Notes under the pieces: model-generated
What the model saw: only the letters and a program-made list of their open reading frames with translations
Databases searched by the model: none
What the model was told of the DNA's origin: nothing
Shown here: positions 20,776-32,100 of the stretch, piece by piece
How the letters are laid out: each line of letters starts with the position of its first letter
Position numbering within the stretch: the first letter of the stretch is position 1
NCBI GenBank assembly: GCA_007449985.2
Contig: VIIQ02000194.1
Location: 62,001-126,000 of the forward strand
Direction of reading: 5' to 3'
DNA: 64,000 nt
From: Desmodesmus armatus
Lineage: Eukaryota; Chlorophyta; Chlorophyceae; Sphaeropleales; Scenedesmaceae
Position numbers and translations under genes: made by a program

Positions 20776-22690
20776 ATGGGCACCAGAGAGGCAGCTGTGT
20801 GCATCCTGCAGCTGCCAGACCCATGTCTTGTGGCAGTGCTGCGCTGCTGTGCTGACGACCCCCGCAGCATATGCAGCGCTGCCAGGGCCCACAGCAGGCT
20901 GCACCAGGCAGCAGTGGAGTCTCTCCGAAGGATCACATCCACCGTGAACCAGCAGCAGATGGACAGCCTCGCCCTGGTGTATCTCTCAAAGCACGGTCAG
21001 CACGTCGACAACATCACCTTGAGGGGTCTCAGCAGTGATGCATACATGCTGACGACAGTGTCCCTGCCCACCCTACCAGCAATCCTGAGCAGTCTGAGCA
21101 GTCTGGGTTGTACAGCAGCCTGGTAGCGGCCTCCGTTGTGTGTTGGGTGCTGCTGTGCCCTATCTCAAGCAGCTGCGCATGGATCGTTGCCGGCTGCTTG
21201 AGGGGAGCAGGGTCTGGCACCAGCTCTGGCCCTGCTGCCTGGGCTGGAGCACCTCAGCATCACCAACAGCACCAGCAGGACAGGTGCTTACCTGCCACTC
21301 TCAGACATCGTGCTGAGTAAGCTGCAGCAGCTTGCGTATCTTGAGCTTCAACAGCGCACAGAAGTGAAGTTGCAGGATGCTGACTATGACTGCATCAAAC
21401 TGCACCACCTCTCGGCGTTGACTCGGCTCGCTGATCTGCGGTTGTCCCTCTCACGTGGCTACAACATCAGTGTCAGCATGCTGTCAGCTTCACATGACCT
21501 CACACGCTTGCAGCTGGAGATGAATACCATGTGAATGGAGGCAGAGGCCCTAGCAGGCAGGACAAAGCTGCAACACCCAGAGCTGCAGTGCTCCCATGTG
21601 TCTGGTGGGGCGTCCGGGGTGGCACAGCTGCTGTCTGAGCTGCAGCAGCTACAGCAGCTGACGTGCTTGAAGTTCCAAACCCGCTGGCAGGAATCCTTCC
21701 CTCCGCTCGCAAGCTACTCAGCCCTTACGGCCAACACTAAGCTACAGCAGCTTATCCTCAGGTGCTGCAATCTGCCTGCAGGAGTGTGGCAGCATATGTT
21801 CCTTGCCGGCAGACAGCTGCCACAGTTGCACGAACTGAACATTGCAGGCGCCAGCGCGACCCCTAGAGGCTCTCAGCTTGTCAGCTGCTGCCCTGGCCTG
21901 CGATCTCTAGACATGCGGCTGTTACCATGCAGGTCAGAGCTGCTTGGTGCACTATGGGGGCTCAGCAGCCTGACCTCGCTGCTGTTGAGCCCCGGGTGGC
22001 ATGCAGAGTCAGAGGGGCTGTCACTTTTGGGTCAGCTGACACAGCTGCGGTGGTTGTACGTGGCTCATGCCATGCCGCATAGTATGGGAGCAGAGGGGCT
22101 GTTGCAGCTAACACAGCTGCGGCAGCTGACCAGGCTGACCTATGCTGGTCGCTCAGAGGGCCAACAAACGATTTTGACTTCGTGCAGCAAGGTGGGTGCC
22201 ATCTGGCAATTTGGGATACCACGAAGGGTACAGCTGCTGGCCTACGCATTCATGACTTTTGCCATGTTGTGTATATTGACTGCTGAAGTCTTTTCACTCT
22301 ATCACGGCTGACAAGGAGTAGTTCGAGTGAGGGAGTGAGTGGACGAGTGCACAAATGACTAGGCATTGACAGAGGGCATGGCAATGCAGCATACGTCGAG
22401 GGGCAGGGGGGGGGGGGGGGCGGTGCACTGCACAGTGCATGCCGTCAGCAACTAGTATGTGACACAGACAGTGCTGGCGCTCAGCGTCATTTGGGATACC
22501 TTCAGTTGTGTCTGACTGCCTGCTGCTGCTGCTGGTTGCTGCTGCTGCTGCTGGTGCTGTTGGTGGTTATGACTTGCTGATGTTGCAGAATCCTGGGGAT
22601 GAGCCCGTGTGGCGCCACATACTGCAACACCACCTCAACCACAGCAACCCTGAGGTGGCACAGCGGGCAGCTGCAGGTCTGGCAGAGTGA
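20776..22690 (+). pseudogene. F-box/leucine-rich-repeat protein, disrupted
   Basis: Starting at ATG 20776 the frame encodes an F-box-like segment: LPDPCLVAVLRCC, then SICSAARAHSRLHQAAVESL, within the first ~55 residues. LRR-type segments follow (LKQLRMDRCRLL, LPGLEHLSI, LQQLAYLEL, LADLRLSLS, LQQLILRCC, LPQLHELNIAGA, LTSLLLSPGW). The likely last exon, 22589-22690 (NPGDEPVWRHILQHH... stop), follows TGTTGCAG, and a donor AAG|GTGGGT lies at 22190. Intact members would be substrate receptors of SCF ubiquitin ligases. Lesions: in-frame TAG at 21124-21126, two frame changes between there and 21310, and TGA at 21532-21534. Either a pseudogene or a badly sequenced gene; several lesions in one locus favour the former. 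Confidence 0.65.
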
Positions 22691-22907
22691 CATATGCCTA
22701 CACTGTGTCACTCTTCTGCTGTCGTGTGGTCCAGCTTCAAGGTAGCCGACTGTGGTTGTTGAGCCTCAGCGTGCAGTACACATGCATCCTCTTGGCTGTC
22801 AACTGCTTTCAAGTGCACATGTGTCAATCACGGCAGTTGACTGTGTGCCAAGCGCAAGTTTGGCAGTTATTGGCACGCATTTTGTAGTCAACAACAGTAT
22901 GTAGGGT
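22691..22907. other. 3' flank of the F-box/LRR locus; nothing recognised
   Basis: No coding frame or repeat that I can support. Confidence 0.4.
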
Positions 22908-23241
22908 TGTCACGACATATTACGGCGTGTGCACAGAATGTCGGTGCAGACCAGCTGTAAACAGGTGCAGGCGAGAGTGGTGCCTGTGTTGGTCAAACCA
23001 AGCAGGGTTTGGGGCCTGAGCTGTGTTCTGTGAGGCTACTTGTGGCTGGTTCTGTACGAGAGAGCCGAGCTCTCTCGTATCACAACGCGTATGGCATGAT
23101 GTGAGGGGCAGAATGCACGCTGTTGCGTGCTAGGTCGGCCTCGGTAACTCTCCTGCTCCCGGTTGATGCCCCTTCTCAAGACGCACCGTGTAACGTTTAT
23201 CGTGGAACCGCTCCTCAGCAGACTGATACTGAGTTGCAGCA
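22908..23241. repeat. LTR-like direct repeat A, copy 1
   Basis: 334 bp beginning TGTCACG and ending GCAGCA, so it has the 5'-TG...CA-3' ends of LTRs. It matches 24370-24705 almost throughout. It contains the palindrome-like CGAGAGAGCCGAGCTCTCTCG near 23058-23078. Confidence 0.7.
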
Positions 23242-24369
23242 CACAGTGTTTCATACGAGAGAGCTCCCTTGAGTAGTGTGGCACAGAGCGGAGAGCCGAG
23301 ATGGCAGCAGTAGGCGGAGCACTGGAGCGAGCAGCGGGCTTCAGCAGGCGTCACACACCGCGAAGAAGTCTACACTATTTCAATGGCATTGTCTGATGGT
23401 ACTTGGCTACAGGAGCTGTGCTGGGAGTTCAGCAACAGTCACTGCAAGGCCCAGCTTGGCAGCAGCTGTGGTGCAGGGGTCAAGGGCAGCCAGGAGAGCT
23501 GTAGGGACCTTCCTTGGGGCTAAGCACATGGATAAGACTTGGATGGCGTACTGCAGCGGGGTTTGGTGTTGTTGTTGCATGTGCTGCAGTTGGTGAGCCT
23601 GACTGCATGCAGGTTGCCCTATGCCAGTAGTTGCTGATGTGGCTTCCAGCACAAGACTGGGGGGTGGAATGGGTTCCTGAACACGCGTACAAGCCTTGTG
23701 TTGGCACAGTGACCTCCTTGGGTTGTAGCTGCTTCATGCGCTCTTTGAGGGGATGACCTGTGTCATGTTCTGCGGGTTACAGCTGCTTTATGCGCTTCCT
23801 GCAGGCGGGGCCGCGACAGTGTATCAACATGTGACTGTGGTTGGACAGTTGTTTACAGGTGCAGTGACACTGTGTCAGCAGGTTGAGGCCAGGGTTCCAC
23901 GGTTTGGGACAGCGCGAGCCAGCAGCGCTGGGCTGGTGAGGGAATGAGATTGGCCCACCAGCACCCTAGGGTGTTTGCTGTTGTGGCAGTGAGTCAGGCA
24001 GTGTGCAAGCAGCTGTTGGCAGCAGCAGAGATGATGCTGAGTTGCGTGGTGTGCGTGCTGTTAGGGTATGTCATTTGTGCAACAGAGAATCTATAGTTGT
24101 TGGTTGTTGTTGGGCTAAGGGCCCCAGGCTGTGGTGCACAACTGACAATGGACATTTGCAATGGTGATGTGTGTTTGCCTGGTTTCGCATGTCATCGCTT
24201 GCTCTGTCTCGCACATATGCTTCCCCTTATATGGATGGTGAGCAGGATGATTGGTATCACCGTTGTGGATCAGTCAACACTGCATGTCAGGGTCTTGCGT
24301 GCAGATGTTGAGGGGGGGAGGGCGTGCATCCGCCGTGAAAACCCCTCCGCCGCAGTTTGCCGTGACAGC
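23242..24369. other. Internal segment between the LTR-like repeats
   Basis: 1.13 kb with no retroelement protein. Weak coding hints: a plus-strand exon-like block at about 23805-23938 (CCTGCAG|GCGGGG ... GGGCTG|GTGAGG, including VYQHVTVVGQLFTGAVTLCQ) and a minus-strand frame at 23652-23407 (LQYAIQVLSMCLAPRKVPTA). I recognise neither. It may be a non-autonomous (TRIM-like) interior or unrelated host sequence. Confidence 0.3.
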
Positions 24370-24705
24370 TGTCACGGCATATTACGGCGTGTGCACAGAA
24401 TGTCGGTGCAGACCAGCTGTAAACAGGTGCAGGCGAGAGTGGTGCCTGTGTTGGTCAAACCAAGCAGGGTTTGGGGCCTGAGCTGTGTTCTGTGAGGCTA
24501 CTTGTGGCTGGTTCAGTACGAGAGAGCCGAGCTCTCTCTCGTATCACAACGCGTATGGCATGATGTGAGGGACAGAATGCACGCTGTTGCGTGCTAGGTC
24601 GGCCTCGGTAACTCTCCTGCTCCCGGTTGATGCCCCTTCTCAAGACGCACCGTGTAACGTTTATCGTGGAACCGCTCCTCAGCAGACTGATACTGAGTTA
24701 CAGCA
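24370..24705. repeat. LTR-like direct repeat A, copy 2
   Basis: 336 bp, TGTCACG...CAGCA, differing from copy 1 by a 2-bp CT insertion in the CTCTCT run and a few substitutions. It abuts the truncated polyprotein copy exactly at 24705/24706. No target duplication is visible beside the two copies. Confidence 0.7.
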
Positions 24706-26418
24706 CTTCAGGACTGTGCCGAGTTGCGACTCAGAAACGCAGCTGATAATAATATCGTACTGAACCAGACTGTGTAGGTTGCCGTCCAATGGAGACGCCT
24801 GCAGCTCATATAAGCGCCTGTCGAAGTCACTCGTGACAGGGTTGTGTCCTAAAGCTCTCAGCAGGTGGACCAGCAGCCCATCTCCCGCAAAAGGAACCAA
24901 ATAACGATGACCTCTTGGCAGGTTGAGCGACTCCAACAGCCTCAGAAGCTCATCGGTCTCTGCTGGAGTAACTCCCGCGGCCAGCTCGCCCTGTCGCTTG
25001 GCAAGCACCCTCGTTTCGCTCTTGTTGCTCTCAAACAAGAAGCTGGGCGCTCCATTGGGCCCTAGGCCCTCCACCCAGTGTACCTCTGCCAGGGGGATGA
25101 CTGCAGTAGCCAACTCGTCCCCTCTGCAGTTCTTGTCAGGCCAGTGTACCTTCTTGTCTCCAGTGTAGCAAACTCCTGGTTGCTTGAGGATGCCTGGGAC
25201 AGCACCCATGCCTCTCTTTGCCTGCTCCCAACCTGCCGATGCTGCTCCCAGCACAGCACGACTTGGCACAGGAATGAGCACCCCACTGGGCAAGCCCACC
25301 TCCTTGTCCTGTAGCCAGCCTGGCCTCTTCGCCACTGCCTGGTTGCCACAGATTTCCTCGCTGCCGTCCTGGTAGACCACCAGATAGGGTTTGTGACCAT
25401 CCGCGTTGCCACGGTAATACACTCTGCCCCAAAGCTCCTCCCCATCTGGCAGCACCTTGCGGACAAGCCTTCCCTCCATGGCAGCATTGCTCGAGTCCCT
25501 TCTCTTCTGCACAGCAGTAGGGTTGTAGGCACGCTTGAAGGCTTTCCTCCTCTCTTCCTCTTCTTGGTTGAGTGCGCTTGCCAGCTGCCTGCTCTGGATG
25601 TCATCCTCTGTGACACCCGCAGCCTTGCACTTGTCACACAACCACGGCTCATCTTCTGGGGGTACTTCTGCCAGCGGCTGTGCCAAGCACCACGTGTGCC
25701 AGCCTGCCAGGCAGTTGTCACAGATGAGCATGTCTGCATCATGATGAGGGCTACCACAGCCCTCACACGTGTGGTCGTCATCCACATACGCCAGTGTGAG
25801 GTCGATGGTGCCGTCAATGTCAGGAAGGTGGCACAGAGTGAGGTTGGATGCATTGACAGTCATGCGCTTGCCATCCCTGCCAATCAGCTCCACACTGCCG
25901 TCAGTGTTGGCCTTGAGAACTCTCAGCTTGCGCGGTTCCACATCCAGGGTAAGCCCAGAACCCTTCATGTGCTCACACACGCGGGTGGAGGGCTTCAGGT
26001 AGAAATAGTCCCCCTCATAGAACACCCTCACTCTTGGCAGGTACTGCCCGTCCCTCACCTGGGCGTAGCGCAGGGTGTCTCGCTCCTGAGCAATGCCCAG
26101 GTTGTCACCTGCCATTACCAGGTTCCTGCGCATCACCGCCTGCCGGTGCAGCAGTTCTGCTGCTGCTGCCTCAGCATCATCAAAGTCCACTGGGCCTTCA
26201 AGATGCTCCTTGACTGCTGGGGGTATGGTGGGTCCCAGCCCATAGAGCAGAGTGTAGGGCGCCAGCTTGGTGGACTCTTGCCGGCTGCAGTTGTAGCCAA
26301 GCCTGATCCAGGGAAGGTGCTTAGGCCAGTCCCTTGCAGAGCCTTCGGAGTCGGCACACTTGCGAATCGCCCGCTTCACAGACGGGATGCTTCTCTCTGC
26401 AGCACCGTTGGCCTGAGG
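24706..26418 (-). pseudogene. Truncated copy of the retroelement polyprotein C-terminus
   Basis: Nearly identical to the polyprotein region at about 29281-30993. It starts inside the integrase core (PQANGAAERS) and covers the integrase C-terminus, the PHD finger (CEGCGSPH...HTWC...CDKC), the Tudor/chromo-like block and most of the terminal methyltransferase-like segment. It then fuses to repeat A and stops. Both ends coincide with other repeats (A on the left, B on the right), so it is a rearranged fragment, not a simple 5'-truncated insertion. Differences from the full copy include Gln-to-Pro in RSIQSVK and Gly-to-Asp in KCAG. Confidence 0.9.
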
Positions 26419-26783
26419 CCGCTTGGAGAACCCAACGGCGTGCAGCAGGCACAACCAGCGACACTGCCACTGTCACATAGGTGTTAGGTCTCAGACCCTT
26501 TCAACTGCAGCGACAGCTCATCATGTTTGAAGCAAACAAGCAAAGCAAACAGCAGTACAACGTACCAACCCGCCATTCTATCCACACGCCGTCATACGGC
26601 GTGACAGCTGTCACGGCAAACTGCGGCGGCTGCACAGAATGTCTGATAAGACTTGCATTGCACTCATTCACTGCTCTGTTGCATGCATGACACACTCTGC
26701 ATGAGTCTGCCACAGTATCAACTGTACATTCTGCATGCATGCTATCATTCATGAGGTTTATACACAGGCTGGACTGTGGCAAT
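26419..26783. repeat. Direct repeat B, copy 1
   Basis: 365 bp from CCGCTTGGAGAACCC to GGACTGTGGCAAT, repeated at 26965-27329 with very few changes. It contains the palindrome GTGACAGCTGTCAC followed by GGCAAACTGCGGCGG and CACAGAATGTC, a module that also occurs at the start of repeat A copy 2. Confidence 0.85.
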
Positions 26784-26964
26784 GTGCAAGCACGAGCATA
26801 TCGCTGCTCATAGCACTAGTAAGGAGGCCCTGGTACTGCATTGTAATCGGGGAAAGCAGGAGCATCACTGGGTTACACGGCTAGGAAAGCAACCTCGCCT
26901 GTTGCGAAGCAGCACATAACCAGCATAACAAACTGTAAGACTCAATCACGACAGGGACTGCACG

Positions 26965-27329
26965 CCGCTTGGAGAACCCAACGGCGTGCAGCAGACACAA
27001 CCAGCGACACTGCCACTGTCACATAGGTGTTAGGTCTCAGACCCTTTCAACTGCAGCGGCAGCTCATCATGTTTGAAGCAAACAAGCAAAGCAAACAGCA
27101 GTACAACGTACCAACCCGCCATTCTATCCACACGCCGTCATACGGCGTGACAGCTGTCACGGCAAACTGCGGCGGCTGCACAGAATGTCTGATAAGACTT
27201 GCATTGCACTCATTCACTGCTCTGTTGCATGCATGACATACTCTGCATGAGTCTGCCACAGTACCAACTGTACATTCTGCATGCATGCTATCATTCATGA
27301 GGTTTATACACAGGCTGGACTGTGGCAAT
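26965..27329. repeat. Direct repeat B, copy 2
   Basis: Second copy of repeat B, separated from the first by 181 bp of unique sequence. Visible differences are single substitutions, for example CAGGCACAACC versus CAGACACAACC. Confidence 0.85.
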
Positions 27330-27936
27330 CCCCCCCTCAGCATCTGCACACACAAGCCAATGCAGTGCTGACAAAACCCTTGTGTTGAGCACAACACACC
27401 AACATGTCTTCTTTCCCAAAATAAGCAACCCCTACACAAGCTGTTAGGCCTCCCAGTCTGCATGCAAGGCACGACATGCAGGCGATGCCACCAGGCCAGA
27501 AGACCTGACAGTGCAAGACACATATATGACTATAGCGTTCTACACACAACAACCTGTGCATACCAACTGGCTACTGCAGCTTCAGGCGGCGCCGATGTAG
27601 AAAAGCGTGCAGCCAGCACAATGGTCAAAGTGCGGCTGCACTCGTCTGTGATCAACTGTCAAGCTGAAGTTGTCCAAATAAGTGAAAAACAGCAGTAAGC
27701 ACTCAGACAGCATGCCCAAGCACAGTTGCTGCCACAGAAGCCCCCAACTTCATGCACAGGAGCGAGCCATCATTCAAGCAACAACAACTGCACCGGCAGC
27801 AGTGCTTAACATGCCATAACCAAAGAAAGCCTGCGGGCAACTTCGCACCCGCCGCAACCCCAAACAGCCAACCCGACCTGTGGCGACACGCTCATGACTG
27901 CTGTGTACGAGAAGGGGAACACAGGTGCTCACCCCA
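27330..27936. other. No supported gene; possible 3' non-coding end of the retroelement
   Basis: No matching LTR was found between this stretch and the region upstream of the polyprotein (36303-37043), so the element's 3' end cannot be placed. Confidence 0.35.
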
Positions 27937-29115
27937 TCAGTACTCTGGGTTACGCTGTGGGCCAGCCTCCGTGCGGCTCGCCTTGACAGCTTCCAGCAGC
28001 TCATAGAGCTTCTGCACAGCGCTTGGGTGCACTTCACACACACCAGTAGCCACAGCGAGCTGTTTGGACAGCATTTGCTCCATCCTCTGCACCCCAAGCA
28101 CACCCCAGCAGCGCGCCTGTACTCCTGCCAGCGTCTCCTCCACATTCAGCAGGATTGGGTCCGCGGGGCCTCTGCAGAAGTACCTTGCCTGGCCTTCAGT
28201 CAGCGGGGGTGCAGGCTCCTCCTGAACTGGCTCCAGCAGGGGTGAAGGCTCCTCCTGAACTGGTGCCTCTGGGGGCACGCTCATGGATGCCTTCTCCTGA
28301 GGGGCACCACCCTCCACACCTGCAGGCCACTTCTCCTGCACCTGCCCCACACTTGCCGCCGGGCTTGGGGCCAGCCTTGGAGATGCCGCCACTGCCGCAC
28401 CCAGGGCACCACTCGCCACACCAGCTGCTGCCGCCTTGCCAGCCTGCGCACCTGGCACCCGGCTCGTGGGAGGACCAGGAAACCTCTGGCACATGTCGTC
28501 GTCGGCCGCCAAGTCAGTCATCACCGGGGCAAAGTTACGCTGCTTCCACTTGTTGAAGTTGATGGGCTCTCTGTAGTCACCTCCCTTCACACGCTCAGTC
28601 TCCTTGGGGCCCTCACTGCGCTCATGCAGTGGCCTTGGTGCATGCTGTCTGCTGCTGTCCTTGGCCCCCTCGTGTGACCACCTCTTGTCGTGGTAGCTGC
28701 GTCCCAGGGGCGAACTGCTCCTGCAGCTGTAGCGCTCCTGGCCCACAGGAGAGCGGCTCCTGCTGTCGTAGTGCCTGTCAGGCGACCGCCTCTTGTCATA
28801 GGCCCTGCTGCTGTAGTGCCTGTTGTCCACCGGAGAGCGGCTCCTGCTGCTGTAGCGTTTGGGCAGAGAGGGTGAGCGGCTCTTGCTGCGGCCGCGGTCA
28901 CTCCTGCCACGTCCACGACCACCACGGTCGTAGTTACGCTCATCTGGCGCCTCCCTGAAGCTCCTATCCCGAGAAGAGGACCTTGGCCTCTCCTCCCCCT
29001 GGGAGTCACCACCACAGCGGCGCCTGTCCTGCTCCCTCCTTGCGTAGTCATAGTTCTGCGGTCCGACTCGTTCCATAATGCTGGTGGAAACAACAGGGAA
29101 CCACAGGCGGTACAT
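27937..29115 (-). CDS. RS-repeat accessory ORF of the retroelement
   Basis: 392 residues starting 26 bp after the polyprotein stop, on the same strand. It is a separate cistron or a spliced product of the same element. The N-terminal ~190 residues are extremely rich in Arg-Ser/Arg-Asp, with repeated RSRSPV and YSSRS units (SRSRSPVDNRHYSSR-like), as in SR splicing factors. A block INFNKWKQRNFAPVMTDLAA follows, then Ala/Pro/Glu-rich linkers with repeated PVQEEP(S/A)P, then a more ordered C-terminus (ILLNVEETLAGVQARCWGVL, EVHPSAVQKLYELLEAVKAS). No Gag zinc knuckle (CCHC) is present. It could be a Gag-like nucleic-acid-binding protein placed 3' of pol, or a captured host SR protein. The first Met is taken as the start; the second Met (residue 14) is also possible. 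Confidence 0.65.
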   Translation of the reverse strand: MYRLWFPVVSTSIMERVGPQNYDYARREQDRRRCGGDSQGEERPRSSSRDRSFREAPDERNYDRGGRGRGRSDRGRSKSRSPSLPKRYSSRSRSPVDNRHYSSRAYDKRRSPDRHYDSRSRSPVGQERYSCRSSSPLGRSYHDKRWSHEGAKDSSRQHAPRPLHERSEGPKETERVKGGDYREPINFNKWKQRNFAPVMTDLAADDDMCQRFPGPPTSRVPGAQAGKAAAAGVASGALGAAVAASPRLAPSPAASVGQVQEKWPAGVEGGAPQEKASMSVPPEAPVQEEPSPLLEPVQEEPAPPLTEGQARYFCRGPADPILLNVEETLAGVQARCWGVLGVQRMEQMLSKQLAVATGVCEVHPSAVQKLYELLEAVKASRTEAGPQRNPEY

Positions 29116-29141
29116 GGGGTGTCAGCGAATCAGCTTCGCGG

Positions 29142-32100
29142 TTACTGCAGCCTTGGCAGTACGTGCCCGGGGTCGTGAACCAGCAAACGCCAAAAACACC
29201 TCTTATTCCTTCTGTCACCCATAGTAGTCTTGAACAGCAGGATTAGAGCTGCTCCCAGGGAAGTAGTGTGCCTGAGCAAGCACTTCAGGACTGTGCCGAG
29301 CTGCGACTCAGAAACGCAGCTGATAATAATATCGTACTGAACCAGACTGTGTAGGTTGCCGTCCAATGGAGACGCCTGCAGCTCATATAAGCGCCTGTCG
29401 AAGTCACTCGTGACAGGGTTGTGTCCTAAAGCTCTCAGCAGGTGGACCAGCAGCCCATCTCCCGCAAAAGGAACCAAATAACGATGACCTCTTGGCAGGT
29501 TGAGCGACTCCAACAGCCTCAGAAGCTCATCGGTCTCTGCTGGAGTAACTCCCGCGGCCAGCTCGCCCTGTCGCTTGGCAAGCACCCTCGTTTCGCTCTT
29601 GTTGCTCTCAAACAAGAAGCTGGGCGCTCCATTGGGCCCTAGGCCCTCCACCCAGTGTACCTCTGCCAGGGGGATGACTGCAGTAGCCAACTCGTCCCCT
29701 CTGCAGTTCTTGTCAGGCCAGTGTACCTTCTTGTCTCCAGTGTAGCAAACTCCTGGTTGCTTGAGGATGCCTGGGACAGCACCCATGCCTCTCTTTGCCT
29801 GCTCCCAACCTGCCGATGCTGCTCCCAGCACAGCACGACTTGGCACAGGAATGAGCACCCCACTGGGCAAGCCCACCTCCTTGTCCTGTAGCCAGCCTGG
29901 CCTCTTCGCCACTGCCTGGTTGCCACAGATTTCCTCGCTGCCGTCCTGGTAGACCACCAGATAGGGTTTGTGACCATCCGCGTTGCCACGGTAATACACT
30001 CTGCCCCAAAGCTCCTCCCCATCTGGCAGCACCTTGCGGACAAGCCTTCCCTCCATGGCAGCATTGCTCGAGTCCCTTCTCTTCTGCACAACAGTAGGGT
30101 TGTAGGCACGCTTGAAGGCTTTCCTCCTCTCTTCCTCTTCTTGGTTGAGTGCGCTTGCCAGCTGCCTGCTCTGGATGTCATCCTCTGTGACACCCGCAGC
30201 CTTGCACTTGTCACACAACCACGGCTCATCTTCTGGGGGTACTTCTGCCAGCGGCTGTGCCAAGCACCACGTGTGCCAGCCTGCCAGGCAGTTGTCACAG
30301 ATGAGCATGTCTGCATCATGATGAGGGCTACCACAGCCCTCACACGTGTGGTCGTCATCCACATACGCCAGTGTGAGGTCGATGGTGCCGTCAATGTCAG
30401 GAAGGTGGCACAGAGTGAGGTTGGATGCATTGACAGTCATGCGCGTGCCATCCCTGCCAATCAGCTCCACACTGCCGTCAGTGTTGGCCTTGAGAACTCT
30501 CAGCTTGCGCGGTTCCACATCCAGGGTAAGCCCAGAACCCTTCATGTGCTCACACACGCGGGTGGAGGGCTTCAGGTAGAAATAGTCCCCCTCATAGAAC
30601 ACCCTCACTCTTGGCAGGTACTGCCCGTCCCTCACCTGGGCGTAGCGCAGGGTGTCTCGCTCCTGAGCAATGCCCAGGTTGTCACCTGCCATTACCAGGT
30701 TCCTGCGCATCACCGCCTGCCGGTGCAGCAGTTCTGCTGCTGCTGCCTCAGCATCATCAAAGTCCACTGGGCCCTCAAGATGCTCCTTGACTGCTGGGGG
30801 TATGGTGGGTCCCAGCCCGTAGAGCAGAGTGTAGGGCGCCAGCTTGGTGGACTCTTGCCGGCTGCAGTTGTAGCCAAGCCTGATCCAGGGAAGGTGCTTA
30901 GGCCAGTCCCTTGCAGAGCCTTCGGAGCCGGCACACTTGCGAATCGCCCGCTTCACAGACTGGATGCTTCTCTCTGCAGCACCGTTGGCCTGAGGGTGGT
31001 TGGAGGATGTGGGTCTGTGCAGCACCATGCAGTCCATAAGGGTGTCGGAGAACTCTGCATCCCACTCTGCACCTCTGTCAGAGCACACCTCTGCGCAGGC
31101 ACCATACCTGCACAGCACCACATCAGTGAAGTCGGTTGCAGTGTCTTCTGCAGACTTGCTCTTCAGGGGCACTAACTCCAGCACCTTGCTGTAGGCCTCC
31201 ACCGCCACCATCACATAGGTGTAGCCCTCTGTTGACGGTGTGAACGGCCCACACAGGTCCACATGCCAGCGGTAAAACATCCCCTTGATGGGCAGAGGGG
31301 TGAGTGTGGGGTTCATGCCAGCAAAGCTCACCCGTGCCCGGTCACATGGCTCACACCTCTTGATCACATGTTGGACATCTTTGTACATGCCCCTCCACTG
31401 GTAGGAGTGGCCCAGAAGGTCCAGTGTTCTTTTGACGCCCAGGTGTCCGCACTGCTTGTGTACCGTGTTTACCAGATCTGACCGTTCTTCCGGCAGGGGC
31501 ACTGTCCTCATCTGCACGTCAAGGCCTTTGACCTGCAGCTTGCCCTCATTCCACGCGTAGCGCCGGGCCCTCTTGGCCAGTCTGTCACGCTCCGCCTGTT
31601 GGGCCCCCTCCGGCATGGTGCCATTTCGTAGCAGATGTATGAGCGCATCATCATCCCACGGCTCCTTGCTGCCACTGCCAGGCAGCAACTTGTCTTCTAC
31701 AAGGCACTGCTCAGCCTCCGCCACCATTGCAGACTGCACATCACATGCCATGCCAGGCCTGCATGCACCCAGTGCTAGCGCTCCTGCCACACCGTCTGTG
31801 CCAGCACCGTGCGAGACCCTTTCCTTGGCAGCCTCGGCTGCAAGAGCAGCAACCACAGCTGCTGGCCTCTTGGAGTAGGTGCCAAGGCGCTCCTCTTCCC
31901 TCTGGCGCACATCCTGCCAGGCTTCACAGATGCCAAACAAAGCCTGCATGGTGTTGGCATCCATGCAGCGACCCAGCACTTGCCTCCTTTCCTGCTCTCT
32001 GACTCCCTCAGCGGCAGTGTCATCTGGGGCGTAGCCCAGGCAGAGCTCCCTCTCCTTGGCGGTGGGCTCAGTGTGCTCCTGGGTGTTTTCATCCCAGATG

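Noticed and set aside
24865..26487. Plus-strand open frames opposite the polyprotein (364 and, at 29970-31175, 401 codons)
   Set aside because: They mirror the minus-strand retroelement in both copies, show no domain, and are explained by the codon bias of the real frame.
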